A DNA stretch of 64,000 nt. Origin: an uncultured Bacilli bacterium (GTDB lineage: Bacteria > Bacillota_I > Bacilli_A > RFN20 > CAG-826). Location: positions 310,001 through 374,000 of the forward strand of contig CAKPBC010000001.1 of NCBI GenBank assembly GCA_934140155.1. The letters are read 5' to 3'. Below, in pieces: positions 49,377 to 60,008 of the stretch; position 1 is the stretch's first letter; each line of letters begins with the position of its first letter. The notes under the pieces are model-generated. The model saw nothing but the letters and a program-made list of their open reading frames with translations. It was not told the origin of the DNA and ran no database searches. The position numbers were made by a program, and so were the translations under genes.

Positions 49377-51812
49377 TTATTTAGATTCAACAAAAGTAGT
49401 AGGCTCAAAGTCATATGTCGCATCATTATATGAGAAAGCAATAATGATGATGTTACCATCTTTATATCCAAATTGAACAGTAGCGCCACTAGAACTAGAG
49501 TATGACATGATATGAGTTTCGCTATTATAAGAAGATTCAGTAAATGTTGTTGACATATTACTTGTTCCCCAAGCTGTAGTTTTAACATAGTATAATTTCA
49601 ATACATTACATCCGAAATTGCTATCATAATATGCTTTAAATTTTGTATATTTGTTATTTGCTTGGAAACCATCTTCATTAACAAATGTTTTATCTAAGAT
49701 ATCTTCAATAGTAAATGCAGCATATTCACTAGTTTCACCACTATCAGAACCATTTTGAATTGCTCTAAATTCATATACATCAGTTCCCATATCATCACTA
49801 CCATAGACATATACATTTTTATCAGTATCAAATGTTAATAATGAACTTGGTACATAAACAATAAGTTTTTTATTACTTGCACCTAAACTCATTGGATTAT
49901 AAGCTCCAATAGCCGAAACTTCAGTTTCACTTCTAAGAGTAATAGATACTAACGAATTAATCGTTAATGATCCGGATGCTAATTGTGTAACAGTAGATGG
50001 GAAATCAATTGTTTGAACATTAGTGCATGATTTAAATGCTTTCATTGAAATTTTTTGAATTCCTAATTCTTCAGGAATAACAATGTTTGCTTCGTTAAGG
50101 TTACAAGTTTTAAGAGTTACAACTCCATCAATAGTTTCAATAACGAAATTAGCACTAGACACCCAATAAGCTTTAATTGTAATTTCACTATTTGGATCTG
50201 CTAAATAAGATTCACCAACTTTACGAGGTTGAGTTTCATCATTAACTAACCAACCACCAAATTCTTTTCCATCTGGTGCAGTATAAGTATTTGCTGGTAA
50301 AGTAATGCGATATTTAGTTTCTCCACCAATAGTAGATTCAACTGGTGTAACTTCAGGAGCTACGCCACTACCTCCGTTAGCGGAGAATTTAATTACAGGC
50401 GGATTATTAACTATTTCAGTAGTACCAAAGTTATAAGCTTTACCTTTATAGTTAATAATTAAAGATTTAATTGTGTAATTTTCAAATTCACAACTATAAT
50501 TAACTCCTGCGATTGTAAATGTAAGAGTATTTCCGCTTACTACATAATCAAATGATATATCAAATCCGTCACCAAAGAAGAAGGCGCCAGAATATGATCC
50601 ATCTTTTGATACATTTGGGAAACTTAAACCTGCTGAGTAGTCAGAGGAATAAGCACCTAATCCTGCTTGTACCCAAGTTGCAACTAGAGTAGTTGCACTT
50701 GTAAAGTATTGTAATGATCCAGTGTCATAAGATTGTGATGTTCCTTCTTTAACCCATTTATCAAATACATAACCTTCTTCGGCTTCAAATGTATTAGCGC
50801 TTCTAATAATAATAGAATAGTCTTCAGCATTTGCATAATCGATAATATCGTTACCTTTACCATGATCACCAGGTTTATATGTGACTTTTGGTCCTTTAGT
50901 TGGTATAGTTGACCAAACAGCAATAAAAGTAACAGATTTATTAACTACATATGTATCGCCAGCTTTATATGTTGATGTTCCATCATTCCATCCAGAGAAT
51001 GTAAATCCATCTTTAGTTAATGAGGAAGAAGGTAAAGTGATAGAAGTTTCACTTTCATAAGATTGAGAAGCAGGAACTTGGCCAATACCGCCATTGGCAT
51101 CAAATGTAACAATATATTGAGTAGAAGGAATTACTTCAGTCCAAGTAGCTACAAATGTTACAGAAGTAGAAACTAAATATAAGTCGCCTGGCATATATTT
51201 ATTAGTTCCATCGCTCCAGCCAGCAAATGTAAATCCATCTTTAGTTAAATTGCAACTAGGAAGAGTGATTCTTTTAGTTGTTTTATATTCTTCATTTGCT
51301 GGTAATGCTCCCGTTGCTCCACCAGCTTCATATTTAACAACAAATACAAAGTAAGCATATAGATTTGTTTCTTTAATAATTGGTGTTGAAAAATCAAATT
51401 CCACATCATTTTCATCCATCCAATATTTAAATACTTTAGTATCGCTAGTAGCAGGCGCTCCTGGATTAGTAGCGCATTCGCCTTCGTTTACTTCTTGACT
51501 TTCTAATACTTTTTCATCACCACGATAGAAATTAACTTTATATTTGTTAACAATAGGTGCAGTTGAAGTAGATGTAGAAGGTTTACTTGTTTCTTCACTT
51601 GGCTTTTCGCTAGTTGATGGTTTAGTTGAAGCTGATTCACTAGTTTTATCACTAGTGGAAGGCTTAGTTGATGTAGACTCACTTGGGATTTCACTAGGCT
51701 TTTGGCTAGTAGAAGGTGAGGTAGATGTAGAAGTTGATGCTTTATCATCACAACCAATAACTCCTAATGCTAGTACTGCTAGCGTAGATAATAGTAAGAT
51801 TCTTTTTTTCAT
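49377..51812 (-). CDS. Surface lipoprotein with InlB B-repeats and BspA-like LRR
   Basis: The 811-residue product has a lipoprotein signal with GVIGC (cysteine 21) and a Ser/Thr/Lys/Pro linker of about 65 residues (repeats of STKPSTS). At least four InlB B-type (Listeria-Bacteroides) repeats follow (about 90-385), each with GFTFSGWNDGT-like sequence and ending in an aromatic-x-x-x-W strand. A beta-rich domain is next (about 395-470), then a further repeat, then a short BspA-like leucine-rich segment (about 590-640, SMKAFKSCTNVQTIDFPSTV). Such proteins mediate adhesion or binding of host or food polymers. AGGAGC precedes the ATG. Confidence 0.85.
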   Translation of the reverse strand: MKKRILLLSTLAVLALGVIGCDDKASTSTSTSPSTSQKPSEIPSESTSTKPSTSDKTSESASTKPSTSEKPSEETSKPSTSTSTAPIVNKYKVNFYRGDEKVLESQEVNEGECATNPGAPATSDTKVFKYWMDENDVEFDFSTPIIKETNLYAYFVFVVKYEAGGATGALPANEEYKTTKRITLPSCNLTKDGFTFAGWSDGTNKYMPGDLYLVSTSVTFVATWTEVIPSTQYIVTFDANGGIGQVPASQSYESETSITLPSSSLTKDGFTFSGWNDGTSTYKAGDTYVVNKSVTFIAVWSTIPTKGPKVTYKPGDHGKGNDIIDYANAEDYSIIIRSANTFEAEEGYVFDKWVKEGTSQSYDTGSLQYFTSATTLVATWVQAGLGAYSSDYSAGLSFPNVSKDGSYSGAFFFGDGFDISFDYVVSGNTLTFTIAGVNYSCEFENYTIKSLIINYKGKAYNFGTTEIVNNPPVIKFSANGGSGVAPEVTPVESTIGGETKYRITLPANTYTAPDGKEFGGWLVNDETQPRKVGESYLADPNSEITIKAYWVSSANFVIETIDGVVTLKTCNLNEANIVIPEELGIQKISMKAFKSCTNVQTIDFPSTVTQLASGSLTINSLVSITLRSETEVSAIGAYNPMSLGASNKKLIVYVPSSLLTFDTDKNVYVYGSDDMGTDVYEFRAIQNGSDSGETSEYAAFTIEDILDKTFVNEDGFQANNKYTKFKAYYDSNFGCNVLKLYYVKTTAWGTSNMSTTFTESSYNSETHIMSYSSSSGATVQFGYKDGNIIIIAFSYNDATYDFEPTTFVESK

Positions 51813-51857
51813 AAGAGTAATGCTCCTTTTTTATAAATTTTTAAATATAATATCAAA

Positions 51858-54800
51858 TTACGAAACTTTTGTAATAGTGCAAGATTTATTATTTAAATCA
51901 ATGCTAACATGATAAACACCATTCAATGCACTATCAACTAAAGTAGTTTCGCCAGTGTTAGGATCAGTTACAGATTCTTTAATATTTACATTAAAGACAT
52001 AGTAATCATTTTCTTTAACTCCATTAGTTTCAGCGTTTACTAAACCTGAACTTGTTTTAAAGTTTAAGACTACACGTTTAATATTATTTGTTTCATCAAG
52101 TGTAACAATAACAATATTACCATTAGTATCACGGCAATTAATGTTTTGTTCTGAATAATAAGTATAACTTATATTATCACCATCAATAACAAATGTAACG
52201 TGGTAATTAATAGATAAGTAAGAAGTAGTGATAGTATAAGTGTTATCATTTACTTTAGTCGCGTACCATCCAGTTTGAGTAGATAAGTTTGTACCACTTG
52301 TTGTAACAATACTATTTAATGTTCCTTTTATAACTGTGGATTTTTCGCTAAAATTAATAGTAATTTGACTATTATCGCTAGCAGTAAATGTCTTTGTATA
52401 AGGAATAATAGTAGTTTTATAAGAGAAGGTATTATCGGTATTTAAAGTAAATGTATATTTTAGATTACCAATATTAGCGTATACTTCGGAATAAGTAGCG
52501 TTAAGGGTAATATTAGTACCATTGAATTTAGCATTGTAATAATATCCTTGTCCTAATTCTTTTCTTCCGATAGTAGTATCAATTTCTAATACATCATTAT
52601 TAGAAGAAGTATATGTTAATTTGGTTCCTTCTTTAACGAATTTTGAATCGCCAATTGTAAATGTTGAATTAATATATTTACCAGTTGATGAATATAATAT
52701 TCCATCATCTAAGTAATATAATGTGACATTTTCGCCTTCAATTTTATAGAAGTAAACAAAGTAGTCTGCGACTTCCATACGTCCATCAATATGCATTAAT
52801 AATAGTGAGTTACAATCAACATAATCACCTTTTTCGTCTTTTGAATCAATAAATGTATGACGGAAGTAGTAAGCCCAGTTTTCTCCATTATTATAGAAAT
52901 TAAGTGCAACATCTATATTATTTAAACGAATTTTAACACTTGTACCTTCAAATATGCTTACACCCATTTTTGGTGGTACATTACCTTTAAAAGTAATAAA
53001 GAATAATTTGTTTTGTAATATTTCTTCATCAGTGCTAGCATCGTATTTAACTTCAATTGAACACTGAGTAAAGGCACGATCACCAATACTTTTAATGTTT
53101 TCTCCAATAATAATATTATTTAAAGCATAACAAGCGGAGAAAGCATTAGTGCCAATTGTTTCAATATTGGGTAATGTTACATTATTTAATTTAAAGCAAT
53201 CTAAGAATGCTGATTCCCCAATACTTTTAACCTTATTAGCTGTTATAGTAGTTAAAGATTCACATCCTAAGAAAGCATCTTTGTTAATAACTTCAACATT
53301 ATTTAAATCAATAGAATTTATACCATTAACATTTCTAAATACTTTTTCTCCAATTGTTTTTACTTCGTCTGGAATAACAATATTAGATATATCTGTATCT
53401 TCTTTTGGATTAAATCTTACTAACGTATTATCTTTAATTTCAAATAACGGACGATTTTCCATTTCTTTTTCACTAGTAATATAACTAGCAAATTCTTTCC
53501 ATCCTTCAGCGTTACGATAAGCATCTTCATAACCATTTGGCACAATAATTTGGAAATCGCCACTTGGCCAACGGAATGAAGTTTTATCAATTATAGCTGG
53601 AGTTATTGAATTAACTTTTACTATTTTTAATGTACCATTGTTTTGGAATGCTCTTTCACCAATTTTCGTAACACTACTAGGAATAGTGACTTGAGTGACA
53701 TTAACATTAGTATATAAGTAATTAAATGCATCATTAGCAATTGCTATAATTGTGTTAGGAATTTCTACAATTGCAGATGTTCCATTATATCTAAGTAATG
53801 TATTTGTTTCATCAATAACAAAGCCAGAATCATCAAGAGTAAATGTTCCATTTATAGCATCGATAGTAAAACTTGTAATTGAAATAAGTACACCTTGATC
53901 ATTATAGAATCTAGCAATTACTTTGTTATCTTGGAATATATAATAGCCGGTTAAAGTTTCCTCTTCACTAATCTTATACTCGCAACCCATATATCCATCT
54001 AAATATAAGCTTGGATAATCGCTATCGCTATCTTTTAACTTAAATTCACCAGCAGATTTAGTATCATAAACAATATAAACATATGTTTTATCGCCATTAT
54101 CATCTTCTAAAGTATAAATACAGAATGATGTTGTTCTTTTACTACCGCTAGCGGTGAAAACATATTCACCACTTAAGGAAGTATAATTAGCAGTGGCTTT
54201 ATAAGTTCCATTTTCTTTTTTACGATATGTTTTAGTTTCTTCATCATAGTCACTTTCCAAAGTGGCTTGACCATATCCATCAAGTGTTAATCTTTCTTTT
54301 AAATATTCACCATTTTTATAACGAGTATATGTACCATTTTCTTTACCTCTAATCGTAAAAGTACCATTAATTGAATTATCGTTATAATTTTGTTTATAGA
54401 AGGTAAATGTAAAGAATTCATCAGTAGGCTTTTGTGTTTCTATATCTATTATGTTAAATATATATTCTTTATCTTGATTAGATTCAGCAGGAGTTAAAAC
54501 ACTATAATTTCCATAATATTGTGCTTTAAATCCATTTTCAGTCATTGTACCAAGTATCCCGGAACGATAACCATCTAGATATAAAATAGTAGAAGTGTCT
54601 GTAGTGCCGCCACTTAAATAACTTTGGAAAGCATACATTCCTTTTTCTTCTTCGTTTCTAAGAGAAAATGTATCGTTTTCTTCATCTATTTTACCCGTAA
54701 CGTCGTTATTAAAAGCAAATTGATCATCGCTTCCAAATAAAAAAGTAAATTCTTTTGTTTCTTTATCATAGAAACCTTCTTTTTCCACCCCATTAATAAT

Positions 54801-55397
54801 AACTACAGCGGATCCTTTGCCTATGACATTTTCATAAATACGAATATGATATGGGAAAGAACCATCTGGAGAAGTATATTCTTTATGCCAAATTGCATAA
54901 AGTGTGGTATTACTATTAATTACGATTCTTTGATCTGGATAAATGGTTGTACCTGTTCCATCTTTAGCAATATTCCAGCCAATAAAATAATAATCTTCAC
55001 GAGTATAAGAACAAGTACTAGTAGTAGCATAACCTCCAATATCGTATTCTTCGCGGATGTATTTTTCATTATATCCTTCGATGTTTGGATTATATGTTAA
55101 ATAATATTTATCATTTGGTTGATAAAAAGCATAGAAATCATAATCTTTTGATGCAGTGTAATTAGATTGAGCTTTTGATTCAAAATTAAAATCTTCATAC
55201 CAACTAACAAATGTGTAATTTTTAATATCGATTGGTGACATCAAATCAAATGATGTACCTTCTTTATATTTAATAGTTTTTACATTGTCATCAGTAAAGT
55301 GATAAGTTATTTTGTAGCTTTTGGTATTATTACAACTAAATAGACTTAACGTAACTGCAGAAAACGCAATTGCCTTTAATAATTTATTTTTGGTCAT
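51858..55397 (-). CDS. Large surface lipoprotein with InlB-type repeats and BspA-like LRRs
   Basis: The product has 1179 residues, with a lipoprotein signal ending LSLFSC. Two InlB-type repeats follow (about 28-170; FVSWYEDFNFESKA and YFIGWNIAKDGTGTTIYPD), then several repeated beta-rich segments (about 180-560) each containing an YLDGYG/YLDGYRS-like motif. BspA-type leucine-rich repeats lie at about 560-800, with units like SIGESAFLDCFKLNNVTLPN and ITIPSSVTKIGERAFQNN. The C-terminal third is again beta-rich. It is the first gene of the three-gene surface operon. Likely an adhesin; ligand unknown. Confidence 0.85.
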   Translation of the reverse strand: MTKNKLLKAIAFSAVTLSLFSCNNTKSYKITYHFTDDNVKTIKYKEGTSFDLMSPIDIKNYTFVSWYEDFNFESKAQSNYTASKDYDFYAFYQPNDKYYLTYNPNIEGYNEKYIREEYDIGGYATTSTCSYTREDYYFIGWNIAKDGTGTTIYPDQRIVINSNTTLYAIWHKEYTSPDGSFPYHIRIYENVIGKGSAVVIINGVEKEGFYDKETKEFTFLFGSDDQFAFNNDVTGKIDEENDTFSLRNEEEKGMYAFQSYLSGGTTDTSTILYLDGYRSGILGTMTENGFKAQYYGNYSVLTPAESNQDKEYIFNIIDIETQKPTDEFFTFTFYKQNYNDNSINGTFTIRGKENGTYTRYKNGEYLKERLTLDGYGQATLESDYDEETKTYRKKENGTYKATANYTSLSGEYVFTASGSKRTTSFCIYTLEDDNGDKTYVYIVYDTKSAGEFKLKDSDSDYPSLYLDGYMGCEYKISEEETLTGYYIFQDNKVIARFYNDQGVLISITSFTIDAINGTFTLDDSGFVIDETNTLLRYNGTSAIVEIPNTIIAIANDAFNYLYTNVNVTQVTIPSSVTKIGERAFQNNGTLKIVKVNSITPAIIDKTSFRWPSGDFQIIVPNGYEDAYRNAEGWKEFASYITSEKEMENRPLFEIKDNTLVRFNPKEDTDISNIVIPDEVKTIGEKVFRNVNGINSIDLNNVEVINKDAFLGCESLTTITANKVKSIGESAFLDCFKLNNVTLPNIETIGTNAFSACYALNNIIIGENIKSIGDRAFTQCSIEVKYDASTDEEILQNKLFFITFKGNVPPKMGVSIFEGTSVKIRLNNIDVALNFYNNGENWAYYFRHTFIDSKDEKGDYVDCNSLLLMHIDGRMEVADYFVYFYKIEGENVTLYYLDDGILYSSTGKYINSTFTIGDSKFVKEGTKLTYTSSNNDVLEIDTTIGRKELGQGYYYNAKFNGTNITLNATYSEVYANIGNLKYTFTLNTDNTFSYKTTIIPYTKTFTASDNSQITINFSEKSTVIKGTLNSIVTTSGTNLSTQTGWYATKVNDNTYTITTSYLSINYHVTFVIDGDNISYTYYSEQNINCRDTNGNIVIVTLDETNNIKRVVLNFKTSSGLVNAETNGVKENDYYVFNVNIKESVTDPNTGETTLVDSALNGVYHVSIDLNNKSCTITKVS

Positions 55398-55507
55398 AAA
55401 ATACGAGCTCCTTTCTTAAGCATATAATTAAAATTATTATTTTAATAATGTTTTTGAAATTATATCAATAAGTTAACTTTATTGCAACAAATAAGTTATT
55501 TTGTTTA

Positions 55508-55522
55508 AATTAAAGCGCTTAA
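55508..55522 (-). promoter_or_regulatory. cre-like palindrome upstream of the surface operon
   Basis: ATTAAAGCGCTTAAA contains the AAGCGCTT core (55513-55520) of CcpA/LacI-type operators, with two mismatches to the cre consensus. It lies about 115 nt upstream of the start at 55397. Confidence 0.4.
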
Positions 55523-55587
55523 ATAAATAATATTTATTTACAATTTTATCCAAATGTTACCAAAAATATTACTTTTATAAATAAAAA

Positions 55588-55627
55588 TAGGGAACATTAT
55601 AGTATGATTTACTATAATCATTCCCTA
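55588..55627 (-). terminator. Long hairpin terminator of the ABC exporter operon
   Basis: TAGGGAA (55588-55594) pairs with TTCCCTA (55621-55627), and inside it ATTATAGTA pairs with TACTATAAT. Read on the minus strand it comes after the gene ending at 55651 and is followed by TTTTTATTT. Confidence 0.9.
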
Positions 55628-55650
55628 ATAATGGTTACGAACTAAAAAAC

Positions 55651-57495
55651 TTAATCATTAACTTCTTGATCTTGATATTGAAGACGGTAAAGATTGTAAT
55701 AATATCCATGATTTTTAAGTAAGGATTGATGATTACCTTGTTCAACGATTTTACCATTTTGTAAGCAAATAATGTTATCAGCATGTTGAATTGTAGATAA
55801 TCGGTGAGCAACTATTAACATAGTACCAATATTCATCATTTTTAATAACGAATCTTGAATGATTTTTTCTGTTTCTGTATCGATGTTAGCGGTAGCTTCA
55901 TCTAATATTAATATTTGTGGCTTATGTACAACAGTACGAGCAAAACTTAATAATTGTCTTTGTCCGCTAGAAAAGTTACTTCCGCCTTCATTAACTTCGG
56001 TATCTAAGCCTAATTCTTGTTTGTTAATAAATGAATCAGCGTTAACATATTTACAAGTTTTTCTAATTGCTTCATCACTAATTTCATCATCTCTTAAACT
56101 GATATTTGATTTAATAGTTCCAGAGAATAAGAAGACATCTTGAAGCATTTGCCCAATACCTTTTCTTAGCGATTTAATTTTAATATCTTTAATATCGTGT
56201 CCATCTATTAAAATTTGCCCTTTTTGAATATCATAATTTCTTACAATTAACTGCAAAATCGTAGTTTTTCCCGCTCCGGTAGCGCCAACAAAAGCGACAA
56301 CTTGTTTTGGAAGTATATGGAAAGACACGTCTTTTAAAACCCATTCATCTTCTTTATAAGCAAACCAAACATTTTTAAACTCAATATCACCATTAAAATG
56401 TTCAATTTCAATAGCGTCTTCTTTATCCCTAAAGTCTGGTTTTGTTTCTAATAAGTTATATAATCTTTCACAAGAAGTAAACGCTTTTTGTAAGGCATTT
56501 AATTGGTCAGCAAGATTTTGTATTGGATTAAAGAATTTACTTACTAATGAGTAGAATATTTGAATAACACCAATCGTGGATAAACCAATAAAACTTAAAG
56601 ATACAACACCATATTCTAAACAGAAATAAACGCCAAATCCTAATACTAACGCTAAAGCAACGTAATAAACTAAAGTAACAAATGGACGATATGCAGCGAA
56701 TATCTTAATATCTGTTTTTCTATTTTTAATAATTTCATCATTTAATCGTTCAAATTCCGTTTCTTTTTGTTCTTCTTGATTAAATATTTGGGTAATTTTC
56801 ATTCCAGAAATATTTTCATTTAAGAAAGCATTCATTACAGAAAATGAGTGTCTTACTTTACGATAATTTGCTCGAGATTTATTTCTAAATATCCAGCTAG
56901 AAATTAATATAATCGGCATAAATGCTACTAAGATTAAAGAGACACGCCAGTCGATTGCAAACATTACTACAGTTACGCCAACAAGCATGAGCATATTCTT
57001 AATTAAATTAACAATAGTGTTAGTAAATAAATCGGATAATTGGTTAGTATCAGAAGCAACGCGTGTTACTAAACTACCAACCGGGATATCATTAATTTGC
57101 GCAATAGACATATTATCAATATGTTCAAAGACAATCATACGCATATTATAAATAATTTCTTGTCCAATTCGTTGAAGGGCCATTGTGGTAATATAGACAA
57201 ATACGTTATTCATAACTGTGACTATTAAAGCCGTAATGCAAAGTGCAAAAGTCATATACATATCACTTAGCTTTAATAAATTAGGAGTTTCTATAAATTT
57301 TTCAGCAATAACACCAAGTTGAGAAGTAATTGTGCCAGGCAAAATAGAAGAAGCTAAATCTAAAGCAATCATTAATAACATTATTAATAAGACACCTACT
57401 AGCTTCCAAGCATAAGGCTTAACATATGGCCAAGTCTTTTTAATAATTTCTAAATCAGACATTTTGCGGTCATTTTTTTCATAAATGTGTGCCAT
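55651..57495 (-). CDS. ABC exporter subunit, consensus nucleotide site
   Basis: The 614-residue protein has an exporter-type membrane domain with six helices (about 30-330) and a nucleotide-binding domain: Walker A VGATGAGKTT, signature FSSGQRQLLS, Walker B ILILDEATANID with the catalytic glutamate, and the H-loop VAHRLST. The signature is SSGQ in place of SGGQ. With the next subunit (57497) it forms a heterodimer of the TM287/288 or LmrCD type, exporting drugs, lipids or peptides. The two genes are 1 nt apart and end in a strong hairpin. The substrate is not predictable. Confidence 0.92.
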   Translation of the reverse strand: MAHIYEKNDRKMSDLEIIKKTWPYVKPYAWKLVGVLLIMLLMIALDLASSILPGTITSQLGVIAEKFIETPNLLKLSDMYMTFALCITALIVTVMNNVFVYITTMALQRIGQEIIYNMRMIVFEHIDNMSIAQINDIPVGSLVTRVASDTNQLSDLFTNTIVNLIKNMLMLVGVTVVMFAIDWRVSLILVAFMPIILISSWIFRNKSRANYRKVRHSFSVMNAFLNENISGMKITQIFNQEEQKETEFERLNDEIIKNRKTDIKIFAAYRPFVTLVYYVALALVLGFGVYFCLEYGVVSLSFIGLSTIGVIQIFYSLVSKFFNPIQNLADQLNALQKAFTSCERLYNLLETKPDFRDKEDAIEIEHFNGDIEFKNVWFAYKEDEWVLKDVSFHILPKQVVAFVGATGAGKTTILQLIVRNYDIQKGQILIDGHDIKDIKIKSLRKGIGQMLQDVFLFSGTIKSNISLRDDEISDEAIRKTCKYVNADSFINKQELGLDTEVNEGGSNFSSGQRQLLSFARTVVHKPQILILDEATANIDTETEKIIQDSLLKMMNIGTMLIVAHRLSTIQHADNIICLQNGKIVEQGNHQSLLKNHGYYYNLYRLQYQDQEVND

Positions 57496-57496
57496 A

Positions 57497-59296
57497 TTAT
57501 TTTGCCTCCATTTCTTTTTCTAAAAGTTGGAGTTCAACCATTCTTGCATATATTTTAGATTTTGCTAAACATTCTTCATGTGTTCCAAAAGCATCAACTT
57601 GACCATCACGTAAAACTAATATTTTATCTAAGTGTTGAACAGTGGAAACTCTTGAAGCAATGATAAGAGTTGTTTTGCCTTTTCTAATATTTTTAATATT
57701 TGATAAAATTGTTTCTTCCGTTTTAACATCAACTGCACTAACGGAGTCATCAAGAATTAATATTTTAGGATTTTTAATAATTGCACGGGATATGGAAATT
57801 CTTTGCTTTTGTCCGCCAGAAAGCGAAACGCCTTTTTCACCAATTAATGTATCATATTTATCTTTAAATCCTTCAATATTATCATCGACTGATGAGAATT
57901 TAGCGGCTTCTTTAACTTCGCTTAGCTCCATATTTTCATTAGAAAATGCGATATTATTTTTAATAGTATCCGAAAATAAGAAGTTATCTTGTGGGCAATA
58001 ACCGATGTTTTCTCTTATCTCTTTAATTGGCAAGTGCATAATATCAATATCATCAATGAATAATGTACCTTCGTTAACATTATATAATCTAAATAACATA
58101 TTAACTAATGTAGATTTTCCTGACCCTATCTTACCAACTATACCAACAGTCTCTCCAGCATTAATTTTAAGAGAAATATCTTTTAAAATTAAAGTATTAG
58201 GATCATCAGGATAAGCAAAGTTAAAATGCTTAAACTCGATTTTTCCTTGATAATCAACGTGAGTTATTATATCTAAATCTTTAATTTCTATTTCTTCATC
58301 TAATAAAGCAGAAATACGTTTAAGTGATGCTTTAGCACGCGCGATTAAGTTAATTGTTCCAGCTAGGGCAAATACTGGCCAGATGATGGTGTCCGCTAAG
58401 CCGATGAATGTGATTAATTGACCTACGGAAATACCTACTTTAGGATCTCCTCCGCTTTTAATATGAAGATAAACTAAATAGGATCCACCAAGTAATATTA
58501 AGCCAAAGACAAAATAAATTAATATTTCAAATACTACATCTAAAATAGCGCTTGTTTTAGCAAATTCAATATTTGTATCTTGATTACTTTTAGCAACTTT
58601 AGAAAATTGTTTTAATTCTTTTCTTTCTTTTACAAATGCTTTGATAACACGGATTCCAGTAAAGTTTTCTTGCGCAAAATCAGATAAATCTTCGAATGCT
58701 TTTTGCCTTTTACCCCATTTTGCTTCCATAACACGGTCAATTGTTACAGCAAAGACGCATAGAATGACTAAAGGTATAAGTAAGATAAGTGTTAATACCC
58801 AATCAATTAAAAACATTCCAACAAGCGAAATAATTAATAAGAATATGCCATCCACTAATTGGACAATACCAAAACCAAATGCTTCTTCAATAGTTTCTAA
58901 GTCATTAGAAAAATAAGATAAAATTGCACCTGTTTTATTTGCTTTATAATATCTTTGCGATAGTTCTTCACATTTTTCAAACATATCTTTTCTTAAATCA
59001 GCTTGAACTTTAACTGATTCACCGAATATTAATATTCTCCAGCAATATCTTCCAATAAACATTCCTATACCGATTAAGAAAATTAACAAAATATCTTTAA
59101 TTAAATTAGCGTAGTTACTTTCAATACCAAATATTGTTCCGGCAAGATTTTTATCGATAACATTATCAGCGATATTACCACTAAGCTTAGGAATAAATAC
59201 TTGAATAACATCGACAAAAATTAAAAATAATATGCCAAAGAAGAAGTACCAAAAATACTTTTTATAAAATTTATTAACATGTTTTCCGAATACCAT
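57497..59296 (-). CDS. ABC exporter subunit, degenerate nucleotide site
   Basis: The 599-residue half-transporter has a six-helix membrane domain and a nucleotide-binding domain with Walker A VGKIGSGKST, signature SLSGGQKQR and Walker B ILILDDSVSAVD. The catalytic glutamate is replaced by aspartate (LDD), as in the degenerate site of heterodimeric ABC exporters; the H-loop histidine is also replaced (IASRVST). This agrees with pairing to the subunit at 55651, which keeps both residues. AAGGAGG lies before the ATG. It is the first gene of the two-gene operon. Confidence 0.92.
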   Translation of the reverse strand: MVFGKHVNKFYKKYFWYFFFGILFLIFVDVIQVFIPKLSGNIADNVIDKNLAGTIFGIESNYANLIKDILLIFLIGIGMFIGRYCWRILIFGESVKVQADLRKDMFEKCEELSQRYYKANKTGAILSYFSNDLETIEEAFGFGIVQLVDGIFLLIISLVGMFLIDWVLTLILLIPLVILCVFAVTIDRVMEAKWGKRQKAFEDLSDFAQENFTGIRVIKAFVKERKELKQFSKVAKSNQDTNIEFAKTSAILDVVFEILIYFVFGLILLGGSYLVYLHIKSGGDPKVGISVGQLITFIGLADTIIWPVFALAGTINLIARAKASLKRISALLDEEIEIKDLDIITHVDYQGKIEFKHFNFAYPDDPNTLILKDISLKINAGETVGIVGKIGSGKSTLVNMLFRLYNVNEGTLFIDDIDIMHLPIKEIRENIGYCPQDNFLFSDTIKNNIAFSNENMELSEVKEAAKFSSVDDNIEGFKDKYDTLIGEKGVSLSGGQKQRISISRAIIKNPKILILDDSVSAVDVKTEETILSNIKNIRKGKTTLIIASRVSTVQHLDKILVLRDGQVDAFGTHEECLAKSKIYARMVELQLLEKEMEAK

Positions 59297-59445
59297 TATT
59301 CTTGACCTCCTTATTTATATTCTTTTTAATATTAAGACTAATATACTATTAAAATGGTTGTTTTGAAAGAAAAAAGAAGTGTTTATTAAAAGAAAGTGCT
59401 TAAATATTAGAAATATTTAAAATTATTCTACTAAACAATTGATAA

Positions 59446-59691
59446 TATGAGTGCGACATATGGGAAACTATTACAAATTATTTTAGTGAAAAACAACGAC
59501 ATTATAGTTTGAAATATTTGGTGGTTGATTACTTATTAGATGAGAAAATTGAAGCACAACTTTATGAAGTTGAAGAAATAGGCTTTGACTACGAATATGA
59601 AATTTTTGTTAATTCCAATCCATTTTATGGATCAACATACCCAGATACAGATCCTTATGAAATGATGAAAACAATGAAAAAGGACATATAG
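59446..59691 (+). pseudogene. Fragment of an unknown gene
   Basis: An 81-codon frame open after TAA at 59443 reads YECDIWETITNYFSEKQRHY and continues in a protein-like way (EVEEIGFDYEYEIF, FYGSTYPDTDPYEMM) to a stop. It has no good start codon; the only candidate is TTG at 59509, without a ribosome site. It may be the 3' end of a lost gene. The remaining sequence from 59297 to 60008 holds nothing else apart from an imperfect TTTCAAG/CTTGAAA hairpin at 59943-59979. Confidence 0.35.
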
Positions 59692-60008
59692 GAAGAAAGT
59701 TTATTCTAAAAAATTTATAAACAATTTTGCTAAAAAATACGATTTTGGCATAGCTGCGGACTCATTCTTTTCAATGTGAGATTTCTTCAAACTTTTAATA
59801 TATTTTAAAGAGCAAAAATGATATCAATTTTGTAAATTCCATCTTTTGCGGTCGAATAAATTACAATAATTTTAATTTCATTGCCAAGATAAATCTTATT
59901 TTGGCTTGTTTCTTTGGTGATGGTTATTTAAATGAGATTACGTTTCAAGCGCAATTTTTATTAGTTTTTGCACTTGAAATGCATAAAATAACATTGGAGA
60001 TGCAATTT

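Noticed and set aside
51503..51757. Low-complexity ORF in the lipoprotein linker
   Set aside because: It is an out-of-frame reading of the Ser/Thr/Lys/Pro repeats of the lipoprotein at 49377-51812.
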